Shown one piece after another: positions 24,981 through 33,679 of a stretch of DNA of 64,000 nt. The notes beneath the pieces were generated by a model, which was not told where the DNA came from, did no database searches, and saw only the letters and a program-made list of their open reading frames with translations. The stretch is taken from the NCBI GenBank assembly GCA_031430595.1, contig JANPBU010000035.1, forward strand, positions 496,001-560,000. The letters run 5' to 3'. How positions within the stretch are numbered: position 1 is the stretch's first letter; every line of letters begins with the position of its first letter. The position numbers and the translations under genes were made by a program. The DNA is from JANNBN01 sp031430595 (GTDB taxonomy: Bacteria > Actinomycetota > Acidimicrobiia > Acidimicrobiales > JANYDT01).

Positions 24981-26521
24981 CACCTACATCCCCGCCATCC
25001 GAACCAGCAGAAGCCCCCAATCGCCGCCATGGTGAGCGACGTCATGACGGTCATGACAGCCGTCCAGAAGGTTTCGATGCCGACGCCTTTCCCATTGACG
25101 GTGCCCGGATGCACCGATTTGACCCCAGCATGGAAAGCCTCGCCCAAGCCGCTATTCACTACGCGCTTGACCGAATCCGGCTTGACCCCCCACCGCTCGA
25201 CGGCCCTCGAACTGAAGCAGATCTCGACGGGTACGGCCCGACCGTAACGCCTGATGGTCTGGGTGGAATGAACGCGTTGCGACTGTTCTGTGAACACCTG
25301 GCCCCTGCGTCGATCAGTCAAGATCATCCGAGGGCTCTCTCGTTCGTTCCAACAGCCCCAACTGAGGCCTCGGTTGTATTCGACCTGGTGTTGGCTGCTT
25401 CCTCGATTTACGGCGGCTCGTGGATGGAAGGCTCTGGCGCAGTTTGGGCCGAGAACCAGGCGTTACGTTGGATCGCCGACCTCGTGGGCCTGCCTGCCAC
25501 TGCTGGCGGCGTATTCGTAAGTGGCGGCACGCTCGGAAACCTTGGGGCGCTTGTGGCTGCCAGGGAAACCGCAGCCACAAAGTGGGGTATTCGTCATGCG
25601 CGTTGGTACCTTGCAGCAACAGCCGACGTGCATTCCAGCGTTCGATCAGCTGCACGGGTGATGGGCATCGACATTCTTAATGTGCGCGCCGATCATCGTG
25701 GCCGTATGACGGGTGCGGCCCTTCGCGAAGCGCTCGACATCGCCAGGTCTGAAGGAATAGCCGTCGGTGACGTCGACCGTCCGACCGGATTTGCATCCGA
25801 TGTTCCTGCAGCCCCAAAAGGAATTGTGTTTGCAGTAGCGGCCACCGGAGGCACCACAAATGTTGGTGTTGTCGATGATTTGGCCGGGATATCCGAAATC
25901 TGCCGACAGGAATCACTCTGGTTTCATGTCGATGGGGCTTATGGCGGGGCGGCCCTCGCTGTCCCAAGCGCTCGCCAACTTTTCGACGGTATCGAACATG
26001 CTGACTCGTTTATTGTTGACCCACACAAGTGGTTGTTCGCCCCGTTTGATTCGTGCGCTTTGCTCTACCGCAACCCAACGCTTGGAAAAGCGGCCCATAC
26101 TCAGCACGCTTCTTATCTTGACGTTTTGCAGGATGATGATGAATGGAATCCGTCTGACTACGCAATCCATCTCACTCGGCGGGCTCGAGGGCTGCCGTTT
26201 TGGTTTTCGTTGGCAACCCACGGAACCAGCGCTTACACCGATGCCATTGAAGCGTCGCTGATGCTTGCGACCGAGACAGCGCGCCTGATCGATGCACACC
26301 CCAGCCTGGAACTCGTGATGGAACCGGAACTTTCGGTTGTGATGTTCCGTCGAACCGGTTGGTCTGGTGCCCAATACGACTCGTGGTCAGACGATTTGTT
26401 GGCTGCCGGAACCGCCTTCGTCGTTGCTAGTTCATGGGCAGGCGAGCCGGTTCTGCGGTTTTGCTTTGTGAATCCCCGAACCACCCTCGGTGACGTTGAG
26501 ACGATATTGGCAACTTTGTGA
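24977..26521 (+). CDS. PLP-dependent group II amino acid decarboxylase
   Basis: 514 residues. PLP Lys in DPHKWLFAPFDS (about residue 353); upstream WFHVDGAYGGAA contains the Asp that pairs with the pyridine nitrogen; GGTLGNLGALVAARE is the phosphate-binding region. Group II covers aromatic amino acid, histidine, glutamate and cysteine-sulfinate decarboxylases; the substrate cannot be read. The N-terminal ~45 residues are charged and rich in His/Arg, with no signal. Coupled to the crotonase gene. Confidence 0.88.
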   Translation: MTPTSPPSEPAEAPNRRHGERRHDGHDSRPEGFDADAFPIDGARMHRFDPSMESLAQAAIHYALDRIRLDPPPLDGPRTEADLDGYGPTVTPDGLGGMNALRLFCEHLAPASISQDHPRALSFVPTAPTEASVVFDLVLAASSIYGGSWMEGSGAVWAENQALRWIADLVGLPATAGGVFVSGGTLGNLGALVAARETAATKWGIRHARWYLAATADVHSSVRSAARVMGIDILNVRADHRGRMTGAALREALDIARSEGIAVGDVDRPTGFASDVPAAPKGIVFAVAATGGTTNVGVVDDLAGISEICRQESLWFHVDGAYGGAALAVPSARQLFDGIEHADSFIVDPHKWLFAPFDSCALLYRNPTLGKAAHTQHASYLDVLQDDDEWNPSDYAIHLTRRARGLPFWFSLATHGTSAYTDAIEASLMLATETARLIDAHPSLELVMEPELSVVMFRRTGWSGAQYDSWSDDLLAAGTAFVVASSWAGEPVLRFCFVNPRTTLGDVETILATL

Positions 26522-26609
26522 GCCTTCTGGGCTGACAATCAGGTGATGGCTCCTCTAAGGTGCTACGTTCCAAACCAAGAATCGCCCACCACACCGAGGT
26601 ACTACCACC

Positions 26610-27338
26610 ATGCTTCTCGCAGCCGCAGATCTCTTTTCAAAAGCCGGAATCCACTGGATTCTTCGATGGTGGCACGTCGTCTTCGGCGTTGCTTGGATTG
26701 GCCTGTTGTACTACTTCAACTTTGTACAGGTACCGTCGTTCCCGAAAATGGAAGCTGCTCATCGCAACGGGGCAATCGACAAGCTTGTTCCCCAGGCACT
26801 TTGGTATTTCCGATGGGCTGCCGCAGCTACTGCCGTTACCGGCATTTTGATGATTGGCCTGTATTCAGGTTCGAATGGGCTGTATTCGTTTAGCGGCAAC
26901 TACGGCCACTCGATTTATATGGGTGCTTTGTTTGGTTTGGTCATGCTGGCCAACGTGTGGTTAATCATCTGGCCTAACCAGCAAAAAGTAATCGCTAACG
27001 CCCGTGGCCTACTCGAAGGAAAGCCCGCCGACCCAGCCGTTGGCGCTGCCGGCCGCAAGGCCTTGCTTGCTAGTCGCACCAATGCAATCTTCTCGATTCC
27101 GATGCTGATGTTTATGACCGGAGCCCAGAACTATTTCGGTGGCGGCGACGACGGTGCCCGTGTGATCGTTTGGATTCTTGTTCTCCTTGTTATCGCTGTT
27201 CTTGAGTTGAGTGCGCTCGGATACATCGGTGGAATGGAAGGCCCACTTACAAAGCCATTAGCGCAGCATCGCAACATTGCGCATATCGGCGTGCCTGTTT
27301 CGTTGGTGTTGCTTATTGTGTGGCAGGTTCTGGCCTAA
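26610..27338 (+). CDS. PuuD-like membrane protein (urate oxidase N-terminal domain)
   Basis: 242 residues with about six transmembrane helices. The start, GIHWILRWWHVVFGVAWIGL, resembles the urate-oxidase N-terminal membrane domain (PuuD, DUF989), in which His and Trp residues of the first helices are kept. PuuD proteins carry a C-terminal cytochrome c domain, which is absent: no CxxCH is seen. It might be a haem or electron-transfer membrane subunit, not a urate hydroxylase. Separated from the decarboxylase by 88 bp. Confidence 0.5.
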   Translation: MLLAAADLFSKAGIHWILRWWHVVFGVAWIGLLYYFNFVQVPSFPKMEAAHRNGAIDKLVPQALWYFRWAAAATAVTGILMIGLYSGSNGLYSFSGNYGHSIYMGALFGLVMLANVWLIIWPNQQKVIANARGLLEGKPADPAVGAAGRKALLASRTNAIFSIPMLMFMTGAQNYFGGGDDGARVIVWILVLLVIAVLELSALGYIGGMEGPLTKPLAQHRNIAHIGVPVSLVLLIVWQVLA

Positions 27339-27396
27339 GCCTCCAGGTCACCGAGCAAGGCCGAGACTTCGGTCACCTTTACCCGAATAACCCATG

Positions 27397-27426
27397 AAAA
27401 CGGCCTGTTCCAGCGACGGGCCGTTT
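27397..27426 (+). terminator. Candidate terminator hairpin after the PuuD-like gene
   Basis: AAACGGCC (27398-27405) pairs with GGCCGTTT (27419-27426) over a 13-base loop, between the PuuD-like gene and the cupredoxin gene. The T-run is only three bases, so termination is moderate at best. Confidence 0.5.
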
Positions 27427-27460
27427 CGTATAGGCGGGTGCTGGTACTAAAAATAGAGTC

Positions 27461-27850
27461 ATGGAAACGAATGTAGAAAGCGTCGCAAAACGTCGACGTC
27501 GGTCCCCCGGTAAAAGTGTTTTGGTTGCAGGCCTTGTTTTATTGACAGCGTGTGGTGCTGCATCGGTTGCTCAAGCCCAGTCGTTGGGCGGTAGCACCAA
27601 GCCCGCAGTCGTTGGCCTCAAGGCCCTCAAATTCTCACCCGCAAAGCTCACCGTCAAGCTCAACCAGCGAGTGGATTTCAAATGGAATGAGGGCGTTGCC
27701 CACAACATTCAATTTGACGCAAAACGGAAATCAAAGACCGTCAGCAAAAGCGGAACCGTTTGGAGCACCACCTTCGACAAGACCGGTGTGTACAAATATA
27801 AGTGCACTTTGCACCCCGGAATGCAGGGCCAAGTTACCGTCACCAAGTAG
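27461..27850 (+). CDS. Secreted plastocyanin-like cupredoxin
   Basis: 129 residues. Signal region about 17-42 ends in AVAQAQ-like small residues; LLTAC could also serve as a lipobox. Mature domain of about 85 residues carries type-1 copper ligands: His in VAHNIQF, then Cys, His and Met in YKCTLHPGMQG. It would carry electrons outside the membrane. The positively charged surface (many Lys) is notable. Ends 23 bp from fdhD, convergent. Confidence 0.9.
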   Translation: METNVESVAKRRRRSPGKSVLVAGLVLLTACGAASVAQAQSLGGSTKPAVVGLKALKFSPAKLTVKLNQRVDFKWNEGVAHNIQFDAKRKSKTVSKSGTVWSTTFDKTGVYKYKCTLHPGMQGQVTVTK

Positions 27851-27873
27851 CTCTCTGACTTACCGTTGTACGG

Positions 27874-28764
27874 CTACCCCGTGATGCGCTTGGGGTGGCT
27901 GTATACGTTGAGTGAATCGCCACGCACAAACCCAACGAGGGTTATGCCCAACGCCGTGGCGGTTTCGACCGCAAGACTTGTTGGGGCACTCACGCCAGCA
28001 ATAAGGCCGATCCCAGCCATTGCAGCTTTTTGAACGATCTCGAATGATGTTCGGCCCGACACAAACAACATGTGGTCAGAAGCTGGGATTCGCCGATCAA
28101 GTACCAAACGGCCAACGACTTTATCGACGGCATTATGGCGACCAACGTCTTCACGAACAACGTCGATACTTCCGTCGCGTGTAACCAGTGCGGCCGCATG
28201 CAAACCCCCGGTCGCCGCAAACACCTTCTGCTGTTTGCGAAGTCGGATTGGAGTTTCAAGTATCGTCTGCACGCTTACATTGATACCAAAAGCGGGGTCA
28301 AGTGGCATCGAGCATTCGACGAGATTTTCAACACTTTGAGTTCCGCAAACCCCACACGACGAGTTCGTGGTGAACGCTCGAGGGGTCACACTTACGGGGT
28401 TTAACGTACGTACGGTTACGATGTTATACCGCTGGATTCCGTCTTCAGGAAGTTCGCAGTACTTGACCTCGCGAACTTCGCCACAGTCAACGATTATTCC
28501 CTCGGCCCAAGCAAACCCCACTGCTAACTCAAAATCGTGGCCTGGCGTGCGCATAGTGACGGTGACATCAGCCGCCGCCTGGGTACCACCACCGATTCTG
28601 ATCGAAAGTGGTTCTTCGGTGGCTAACTTGTCAGGTTTTGTTTGCGCCCGGCCGTCAGCGCCGAATACCTGGACCTGTACCGCCGAAGTGGCCTTTCGAG
28701 GTGGAGGGAAATCAGCGCTTGTCACCTCCCTATTGTCCTCGAATTTCTTGGCTACCGAGGCCAT
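27874..28764 (-). CDS. fdhD: Formate dehydrogenase accessory sulfurtransferase FdhD
   Basis: 296 residues. The redox/sulfur-transfer motif SSCGVCG is present at about 134-140. FdhD receives sulfur from IscS and sulfurates the Mo-bis-MGD cofactor of formate dehydrogenases. FVSGRTSFEIVQKA and the GVSAPTSLAVETA ending are typical. Its start lies inside the end of the LacI-type gene (13-bp overlap). No formate dehydrogenase is in this window. Confidence 0.93.
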   Translation of the reverse strand: MASVAKKFEDNREVTSADFPPPRKATSAVQVQVFGADGRAQTKPDKLATEEPLSIRIGGGTQAAADVTVTMRTPGHDFELAVGFAWAEGIIVDCGEVREVKYCELPEDGIQRYNIVTVRTLNPVSVTPRAFTTNSSCGVCGTQSVENLVECSMPLDPAFGINVSVQTILETPIRLRKQQKVFAATGGLHAAALVTRDGSIDVVREDVGRHNAVDKVVGRLVLDRRIPASDHMLFVSGRTSFEIVQKAAMAGIGLIAGVSAPTSLAVETATALGITLVGFVRGDSLNVYSHPKRITG

Positions 28765-29837
28765 GGAGGTGAGATCGAATTCCGCTCTTTTAGGGTCGTT
28801 GGCAAGCGAGTAACGACCGACAAATCGACATCGGGCTGCAAACTTACCCTGCGCTGTTCACTTGCAACCACCCGGACGAGTTGGTTAACTGCTGCGGCCC
28901 CAATCTCGCGAAGCGGAATAGAAACCGAAGTAAGGCACGGACGAAGCCAAGCCACAAGCAACGAATCGCCAAAAGACACCAGCGAAACGTCTTGGGGGAT
29001 ACGCAAGCCAGCTTCGGCCAGTGCCTGATATGCGCCAAGCGCCACCTGGTCATTGATGCAGATGAAAGCCTTGACATCGTTGCGCTGAGCGAGAAGCGCA
29101 GACACACTTTCGAATGCGGCCTCAGGCCACCAGCTACACGAAACCACCCCGGCAAGGGCAGTTCCACTGGCGGCAAGAGCCTCAGTAACACCGTCGATCC
29201 GTTCAGACGACGCCAAAAGATCTGGCATCGCCATACCGACGAAGTAGATATCTGATCGGTGTCCTGCGTTCAGCAAAGACTCTGCCGCAAGGCGACCAGC
29301 CAGCCCGTCATCGGGAACAAAGGAACTGAGCACCCCCAATTCGTCAACACAATTCAACAACACACAGGGGACGTCTGAAAGCACATCTGGAATTTGGATC
29401 GTACGTGTACGTTCGGTCGCGTATATAAAACCATCAACTTGACGGTCGATCAAACCCTTCACGATTTCGCGTTCGAGAACGGGGTTTGCATTCGTTTCAG
29501 CAATTACCAAAAGTCGCTCATGCAGTTGGCACGATTCGAGCGCACCTCTCACCATCTGGCCCGCGTATTCGTTAGTCGCAATCGAATCAGAAATCATGGC
29601 GATGATTCGGGTCTCACTGTTACGCAGCGCCAGCGCAACTGCGTTCGGTCGATAGCCAAGTTCTTTCACTGCACGCTGAACCCGCTCGGTTGCCTCAGCA
29701 GAAATCCGCATGTCTTTTCGGCCGTTTACAACGAAAGAGACCGTTGTTCGCGAAAGGCCGGCCAATTTTGCAACGTCATCAATAGTCGGTCGCGATTTTG
29801 CTGGTGCTTTTGGTGAAGACCTGTTATGTTCTCCCAT
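28752..29837 (-). CDS. LacI-family transcriptional regulator
   Basis: About 361 residues from ATG 29837; an ATG at 29864 exists, but it would place the start inside the palindromic operator. HTH at about 16-35 (PTIDDVAKLAGLSRTTVSFV) plus hinge, then a periplasmic-binding-like sugar domain (SFVPDDGLAGRLAAESLL, INDQVALGAYQAL). Divergent from malE, so it most likely represses the mal operon and itself, released by a maltodextrin-type sugar. Confidence 0.9.
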   Translation of the reverse strand: MGEHNRSSPKAPAKSRPTIDDVAKLAGLSRTTVSFVVNGRKDMRISAEATERVQRAVKELGYRPNAVALALRNSETRIIAMISDSIATNEYAGQMVRGALESCQLHERLLVIAETNANPVLEREIVKGLIDRQVDGFIYATERTRTIQIPDVLSDVPCVLLNCVDELGVLSSFVPDDGLAGRLAAESLLNAGHRSDIYFVGMAMPDLLASSERIDGVTEALAASGTALAGVVSCSWWPEAAFESVSALLAQRNDVKAFICINDQVALGAYQALAEAGLRIPQDVSLVSFGDSLLVAWLRPCLTSVSIPLREIGAAAVNQLVRVVASEQRRVSLQPDVDLSVVTRLPTTLKERNSISPPWPR

Positions 29838-29845
29838 TGGGTCAA

Positions 29846-29863
29846 TGCTAACAGGTTTTAGCA
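29846..29863. promoter_or_regulatory. LacI-type operator between regulator and malE
   Basis: A perfect palindrome TGCTAA-N6-TTAGCA, 18 bp, lies 8 bp upstream of the regulator start and about 50 bp upstream of the malE start. The even-length symmetry and divergent position fit a LacI-family site controlling both genes. Confidence 0.75.
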
Positions 29864-29913
29864 CCTAGTCAATACAATCAGCCCCCCATCACACTTCCGC
29901 AAGGAGAAGACCT

Positions 29914-31179
29914 ATGAATCGAAAATTCGGCGCAGCTGTACTGCTCGTCGCACTGATAACTGGCTCAACAACGTCAGCAACCGCTCAAGACGCCACGGCT
30001 ACAACTACCACGATCGCGCTTCCCACCCGAGGTGATGCAGACCTTGTCATCTGGGCCGACGAAACCAAGGTTGGGGTCATCACCCCAATTGCCAATTCCT
30101 TCGCCGCTAAGAGCGGAATCAAGGTTGCAGTTCAGGAAGTGAAATTTGACCAGATTCGTGATCAACTTAAGGTTGCAGGGCCTGCAGGAAAAGGCCCCGA
30201 CATTATCGTTGCCGCCCATGACTGGCTGGGCGACTTGGCCACCAACGGCTTGGTTGAACCGATCGATCTTGGTGCCAAAGCAAAGCTGATGTCAACCGTG
30301 AGCGTTAAGGCAATGACCTACGGCGGAAAGGTCTACGGGGTTCCGTATGCAACCGAAAACATAGCGCTCATCCGCAACACCAAACTTGTGCCGAAGGCTC
30401 CAAAGACATTCGCTGAACTCGAAAAGGTTGCTTTGGCTCTCAAAAAGTCTGGCAAGGCCAAGGTTGCGCTTGCACTTCAAAACACGGACCCCGATCCGTT
30501 CCATAACTACCCGCTCTTCACCGGTATGGGCGGTTACGTGTTCAAGGCCGATGCATCTGGAAGTTACGACGCCAACAAGCTCGGAATTGACTCAAAGGGT
30601 GGGCTTGCCGCAGCAGTACAATTCCGTAAGTGGGTTGACAGCGGGTTGCTTGATCCGAGCATCACCTACGACGTGATGGTTCAGTCGTTTGGCGATGGGG
30701 AGGCACCTTTCGCTATCACCGGGCCGTGGGCTGTGAACGACAAAGAAAAGGGATTCAAGGCTAAAGGAATCTCGTATGTCGTAGAGCCAATTCCACCGAT
30801 CTTGGCCGGCGTCACACCAGCAGTTTTCGTAGGCGTGCAGGGTTTTATGGTTTCTTCCTTCTCGAAACAAAAAGGCCTTGCCAAAACGTTCATTCTTGAT
30901 GAACTCACCAGCACATCAGCACAAACCGCTATGTTCAAGGTTGGTGGACGTCCGCCTGCAAATATTGCGTCGTTCAAGTTGGCACAAAGCGATCCTGACG
31001 TCAAAGGGTTCGGGCTGTCGGGCCAGAACGGTGTTCCGATGCCAGCTATTCCCGCTATGGGCTCGGTGTGGGCAGCATGGCAGGACGGCTACAAGTTGAT
31101 CTTCACCAAAAAGGGAAAGCCTGAACAAGCCTTCAAAGATGCGGTAACAAAAATCCGTACTCTGATCGCTTCAAAGTAA
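29914..31179 (+). CDS. malE: Maltose/maltodextrin-type ABC substrate-binding protein
   Basis: 421 residues, SD AAGGAGAAG 6 bases before ATG. A Sec signal (about 1-25, ending TSATAQ) with no lipobox seen. The mature protein follows the MalE fold: ADLVIWADETKVGVITPIANSF at the start, VPYATENIALIRNTKL in the middle, and GPWAVNDK later. Binds oligosaccharide and delivers it to MalF/MalG. Start of malEFG plus GH13 cluster. Confidence 0.88.
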   Translation: MNRKFGAAVLLVALITGSTTSATAQDATATTTTIALPTRGDADLVIWADETKVGVITPIANSFAAKSGIKVAVQEVKFDQIRDQLKVAGPAGKGPDIIVAAHDWLGDLATNGLVEPIDLGAKAKLMSTVSVKAMTYGGKVYGVPYATENIALIRNTKLVPKAPKTFAELEKVALALKKSGKAKVALALQNTDPDPFHNYPLFTGMGGYVFKADASGSYDANKLGIDSKGGLAAAVQFRKWVDSGLLDPSITYDVMVQSFGDGEAPFAITGPWAVNDKEKGFKAKGISYVVEPIPPILAGVTPAVFVGVQGFMVSSFSKQKGLAKTFILDELTSTSAQTAMFKVGGRPPANIASFKLAQSDPDVKGFGLSGQNGVPMPAIPAMGSVWAAWQDGYKLIFTKKGKPEQAFKDAVTKIRTLIASK

Positions 31180-31201
31180 CCGTCCCTACCGAATACAACA
31201 T

Positions 31202-32824
31202 TTGAGTAATCCCGTGGAGCCTTCATCACATAAACGTCAAGGCCCACAACGCAACGGGGGTCGCACTGCCGCGGCACAGCGACCCTCGTTGTTCGCAACA
31301 CCGATGAGCTTTGGCCTGATGGTGAAAGTGCTCTTTCTGGGCGCAATCAACGCCATTGGGCTTACCGCCATCCCTCGGCTCGCCAACAACCGTTCGTGGA
31401 TCGGCCTGGCTATCACTCTGTTCGCGATGGTGACGTTGAACTACGTGTACTTATCACGCCGACGTATACCCACCAAGTACCTTGTCCCGGGAACCGTTTT
31501 TCTCTTGTTGTTCCAGGTGTATCCGGTCGGTTTCACCATGTACACAGCGTTCACCAACTACGGCACCGGAAATATTTTAAACAAAGACCAGGCAATCGAA
31601 CGACTAGTTTCACAGTCACGCGAGATTACCGATGACGCACCACGATACGCGCTCGCTATTCTGCGCTCACCGACGAATGACGTTCGTTTACTGCTCGAAG
31701 ATGAAGCGGGAAATCGATTCGTGGCGAGCCGCACCACCTTCTCGCCACTCAATCCGAACGAGGCACGCCTCGACGATTCGGGCCAGGTAACCGCTGTTGG
31801 CGACTACCGCCGTCTGAAACTCAAAGAAGTCATCGAGTACGGCGAAGCTCAGGTTACTGACTACGTCGTCAAAACAGGCACCGTTGAGATTCGACCGGAA
31901 TCACTCACCACGGCAGCTGTCGGAATTCAAAGGTTCACCTACGACAAGGCGCTCGATGCGATAGTCGACAAAACCTCAGGAACCACTTACTCACCAAAGA
32001 ACGGTACATTCACCGCAGCCGATGGCGCAGTCATCACCCCCGGCTTTCGTGCACCCATCGGTTTTCGAAACTTCACAAGAAGCTTCACCGATGCCGGCCT
32101 TCGCAATGCGTTCGTGCGGGTATTTATTTGGAACTATGCGTTTGCGCTGATCACCATTTTTCTTGATTCCTCCCTCGGTCTTCTTCTCGCCGTTGTACTC
32201 AACGGCGCAGCGTTGCGAGGGCGCCGATTTTATCGGTCACTACTCATCCTTCCGTATGCCATGCCATCAGTCATGACCATGCTCGTTTGGTCGCAGGGTA
32301 TTTTGAACACCGGCTACGGGGCGCTCAATCGAAGTCTCGGAACCCGCATTGGCTGGCTCGACGGGCCTTGGCTGGCGCGCCTAAGCATTCTCGTCGTCAA
32401 CATGTGGCTTGGTTTCGGTTACAAGTTCTTGCTCTTCAGTGGTCAGCTTCAAACGATCCCGAAAGATCTCGTTGAAGCAGCAACTGTTGACGGCGCAAAC
32501 GGTCGTCAAGCTTTTCGACGCGTCACGCTGCCCCTCATGCTTACCGGTATCGCCCCAATGCTTATTAGCTCGTTTGCGTTCAATTTCAACAACGCAGTAT
32601 TGATTCTTGCTATAACCGGCGGCGGGCCACCAATACCGGGGTCAACGAGCGTTGCTGGCGAAACCGACATCCTGATGAGCTACACCTACAAGGTGGCATT
32701 CGGGGGCGGGAGAGGGCAAGACTATGGCTATGCCAGTGCACTTACAGTCCTAATTTTTCTTATGGTCGGCGTCATATCGATCATTGCGTTCAGGTCAACT
32801 AAGCAATTCGAGGAGCTTCGATGA
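31202..32824 (+). CDS. malF: Maltose-type ABC permease MalF
   Basis: 540 residues. Start is TTG 31202 (GTG 31214 possible). N-terminal helices, a large extracytoplasmic loop (about 130-270), then the MetI-like core. EAA loop EAATVDGANGRQAFRRVTLP near 420-440 contacts the ATPase. The large loop is typical of MalF. Overlaps malG by 4 bp (ATGA). No ATPase gene follows; a shared MalK/MsmX-type ATPase elsewhere is expected. Confidence 0.88.
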   Translation: MSNPVEPSSHKRQGPQRNGGRTAAAQRPSLFATPMSFGLMVKVLFLGAINAIGLTAIPRLANNRSWIGLAITLFAMVTLNYVYLSRRRIPTKYLVPGTVFLLLFQVYPVGFTMYTAFTNYGTGNILNKDQAIERLVSQSREITDDAPRYALAILRSPTNDVRLLLEDEAGNRFVASRTTFSPLNPNEARLDDSGQVTAVGDYRRLKLKEVIEYGEAQVTDYVVKTGTVEIRPESLTTAAVGIQRFTYDKALDAIVDKTSGTTYSPKNGTFTAADGAVITPGFRAPIGFRNFTRSFTDAGLRNAFVRVFIWNYAFALITIFLDSSLGLLLAVVLNGAALRGRRFYRSLLILPYAMPSVMTMLVWSQGILNTGYGALNRSLGTRIGWLDGPWLARLSILVVNMWLGFGYKFLLFSGQLQTIPKDLVEAATVDGANGRQAFRRVTLPLMLTGIAPMLISSFAFNFNNAVLILAITGGGPPIPGSTSVAGETDILMSYTYKVAFGGGRGQDYGYASALTVLIFLMVGVISIIAFRSTKQFEELR

Positions 32825-33672
32825 GAACTTGGTTCGCGACTCGCGGATGGCGCCATCTTGTGGGCATCTGCGCCCTGATCTTTGCGCTCTTTCCGATCGT
32901 ATGGACAGTGAGCGCAGCGTTTAACCCCACCGCTGGCCTATCAACGCAACAGCCAATTCCGACGCACCCGTCACTCGAGAATTTCCGTACGATATTCAAC
33001 AACCCTGGGCAACCGTTTTGGCTGTGGTTCCGCAATTCGATGATTATTTCAACGACCCAGGCCACACTTACCGTTGGACTCTGCGCACTCGCTGCGTTCG
33101 CATTCTCTCGTTTGCGATTCTCCGGTCGGCGGGTCGGTTTGATGGTGATCTTGTTAGTTCAAATGTTTCCAGCTGGTCTGGCCATCGTCGCAATATTTCT
33201 TATTGTCCAAACATTCGGTTCGGTATTCCCGGCGGTTGGTCTCGGCACGAGTGCGGGGCTCATACTTGTCACCCTTGGCGGTGCGATGGGTGTGAACACA
33301 TGGCTCATGAAAGCATTCTTTGACACCCTTCCGCGTGAACTTGACGAGGCAGCAGTTGTCGACGGGGCTTCTCACTCTCAGATCTTCTTTTCGATCATCC
33401 TTCCCCTCGTCAAGCCAATTCTGGCTGTCATGTTTTTACTCACGTTTATTGCGAGTATCAACGACTACCTCGTGCCAAATGTACTGCTGACGGGAAACCC
33501 AAAACGCTTCACGCTTTCGGTCGGTTTGTTCAACTATGTACAGGGTCGAAGCTCGCGATTTGGCCCGTTCGCAGCGGGTGCGCTGATCGCCTCCATACCT
33601 GTCGTCAGCCTTTTCTTCTTGCTACAGCGATATCTCACCGATGGCCTTACTCAAGGCGCCGTAAAGGGTTAA
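32821..33672 (+). CDS. malG: Maltose-type ABC permease MalG
   Basis: 283 residues, about six membrane helices; MetI-like core with EAA loop EAAVVDGASHSQIFFSIILP at about 180-199. Pairs with MalF; the GH13 gene starts 8 bp downstream. FLLTFIASINDYLVPNVLL is a typical substrate-channel helix. Confidence 0.9.
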   Translation: MRTWFATRGWRHLVGICALIFALFPIVWTVSAAFNPTAGLSTQQPIPTHPSLENFRTIFNNPGQPFWLWFRNSMIISTTQATLTVGLCALAAFAFSRLRFSGRRVGLMVILLVQMFPAGLAIVAIFLIVQTFGSVFPAVGLGTSAGLILVTLGGAMGVNTWLMKAFFDTLPRELDEAAVVDGASHSQIFFSIILPLVKPILAVMFLLTFIASINDYLVPNVLLTGNPKRFTLSVGLFNYVQGRSSRFGPFAAGALIASIPVVSLFFLLQRYLTDGLTQGAVKG

Positions 33673-33679
33673 ACATCTC

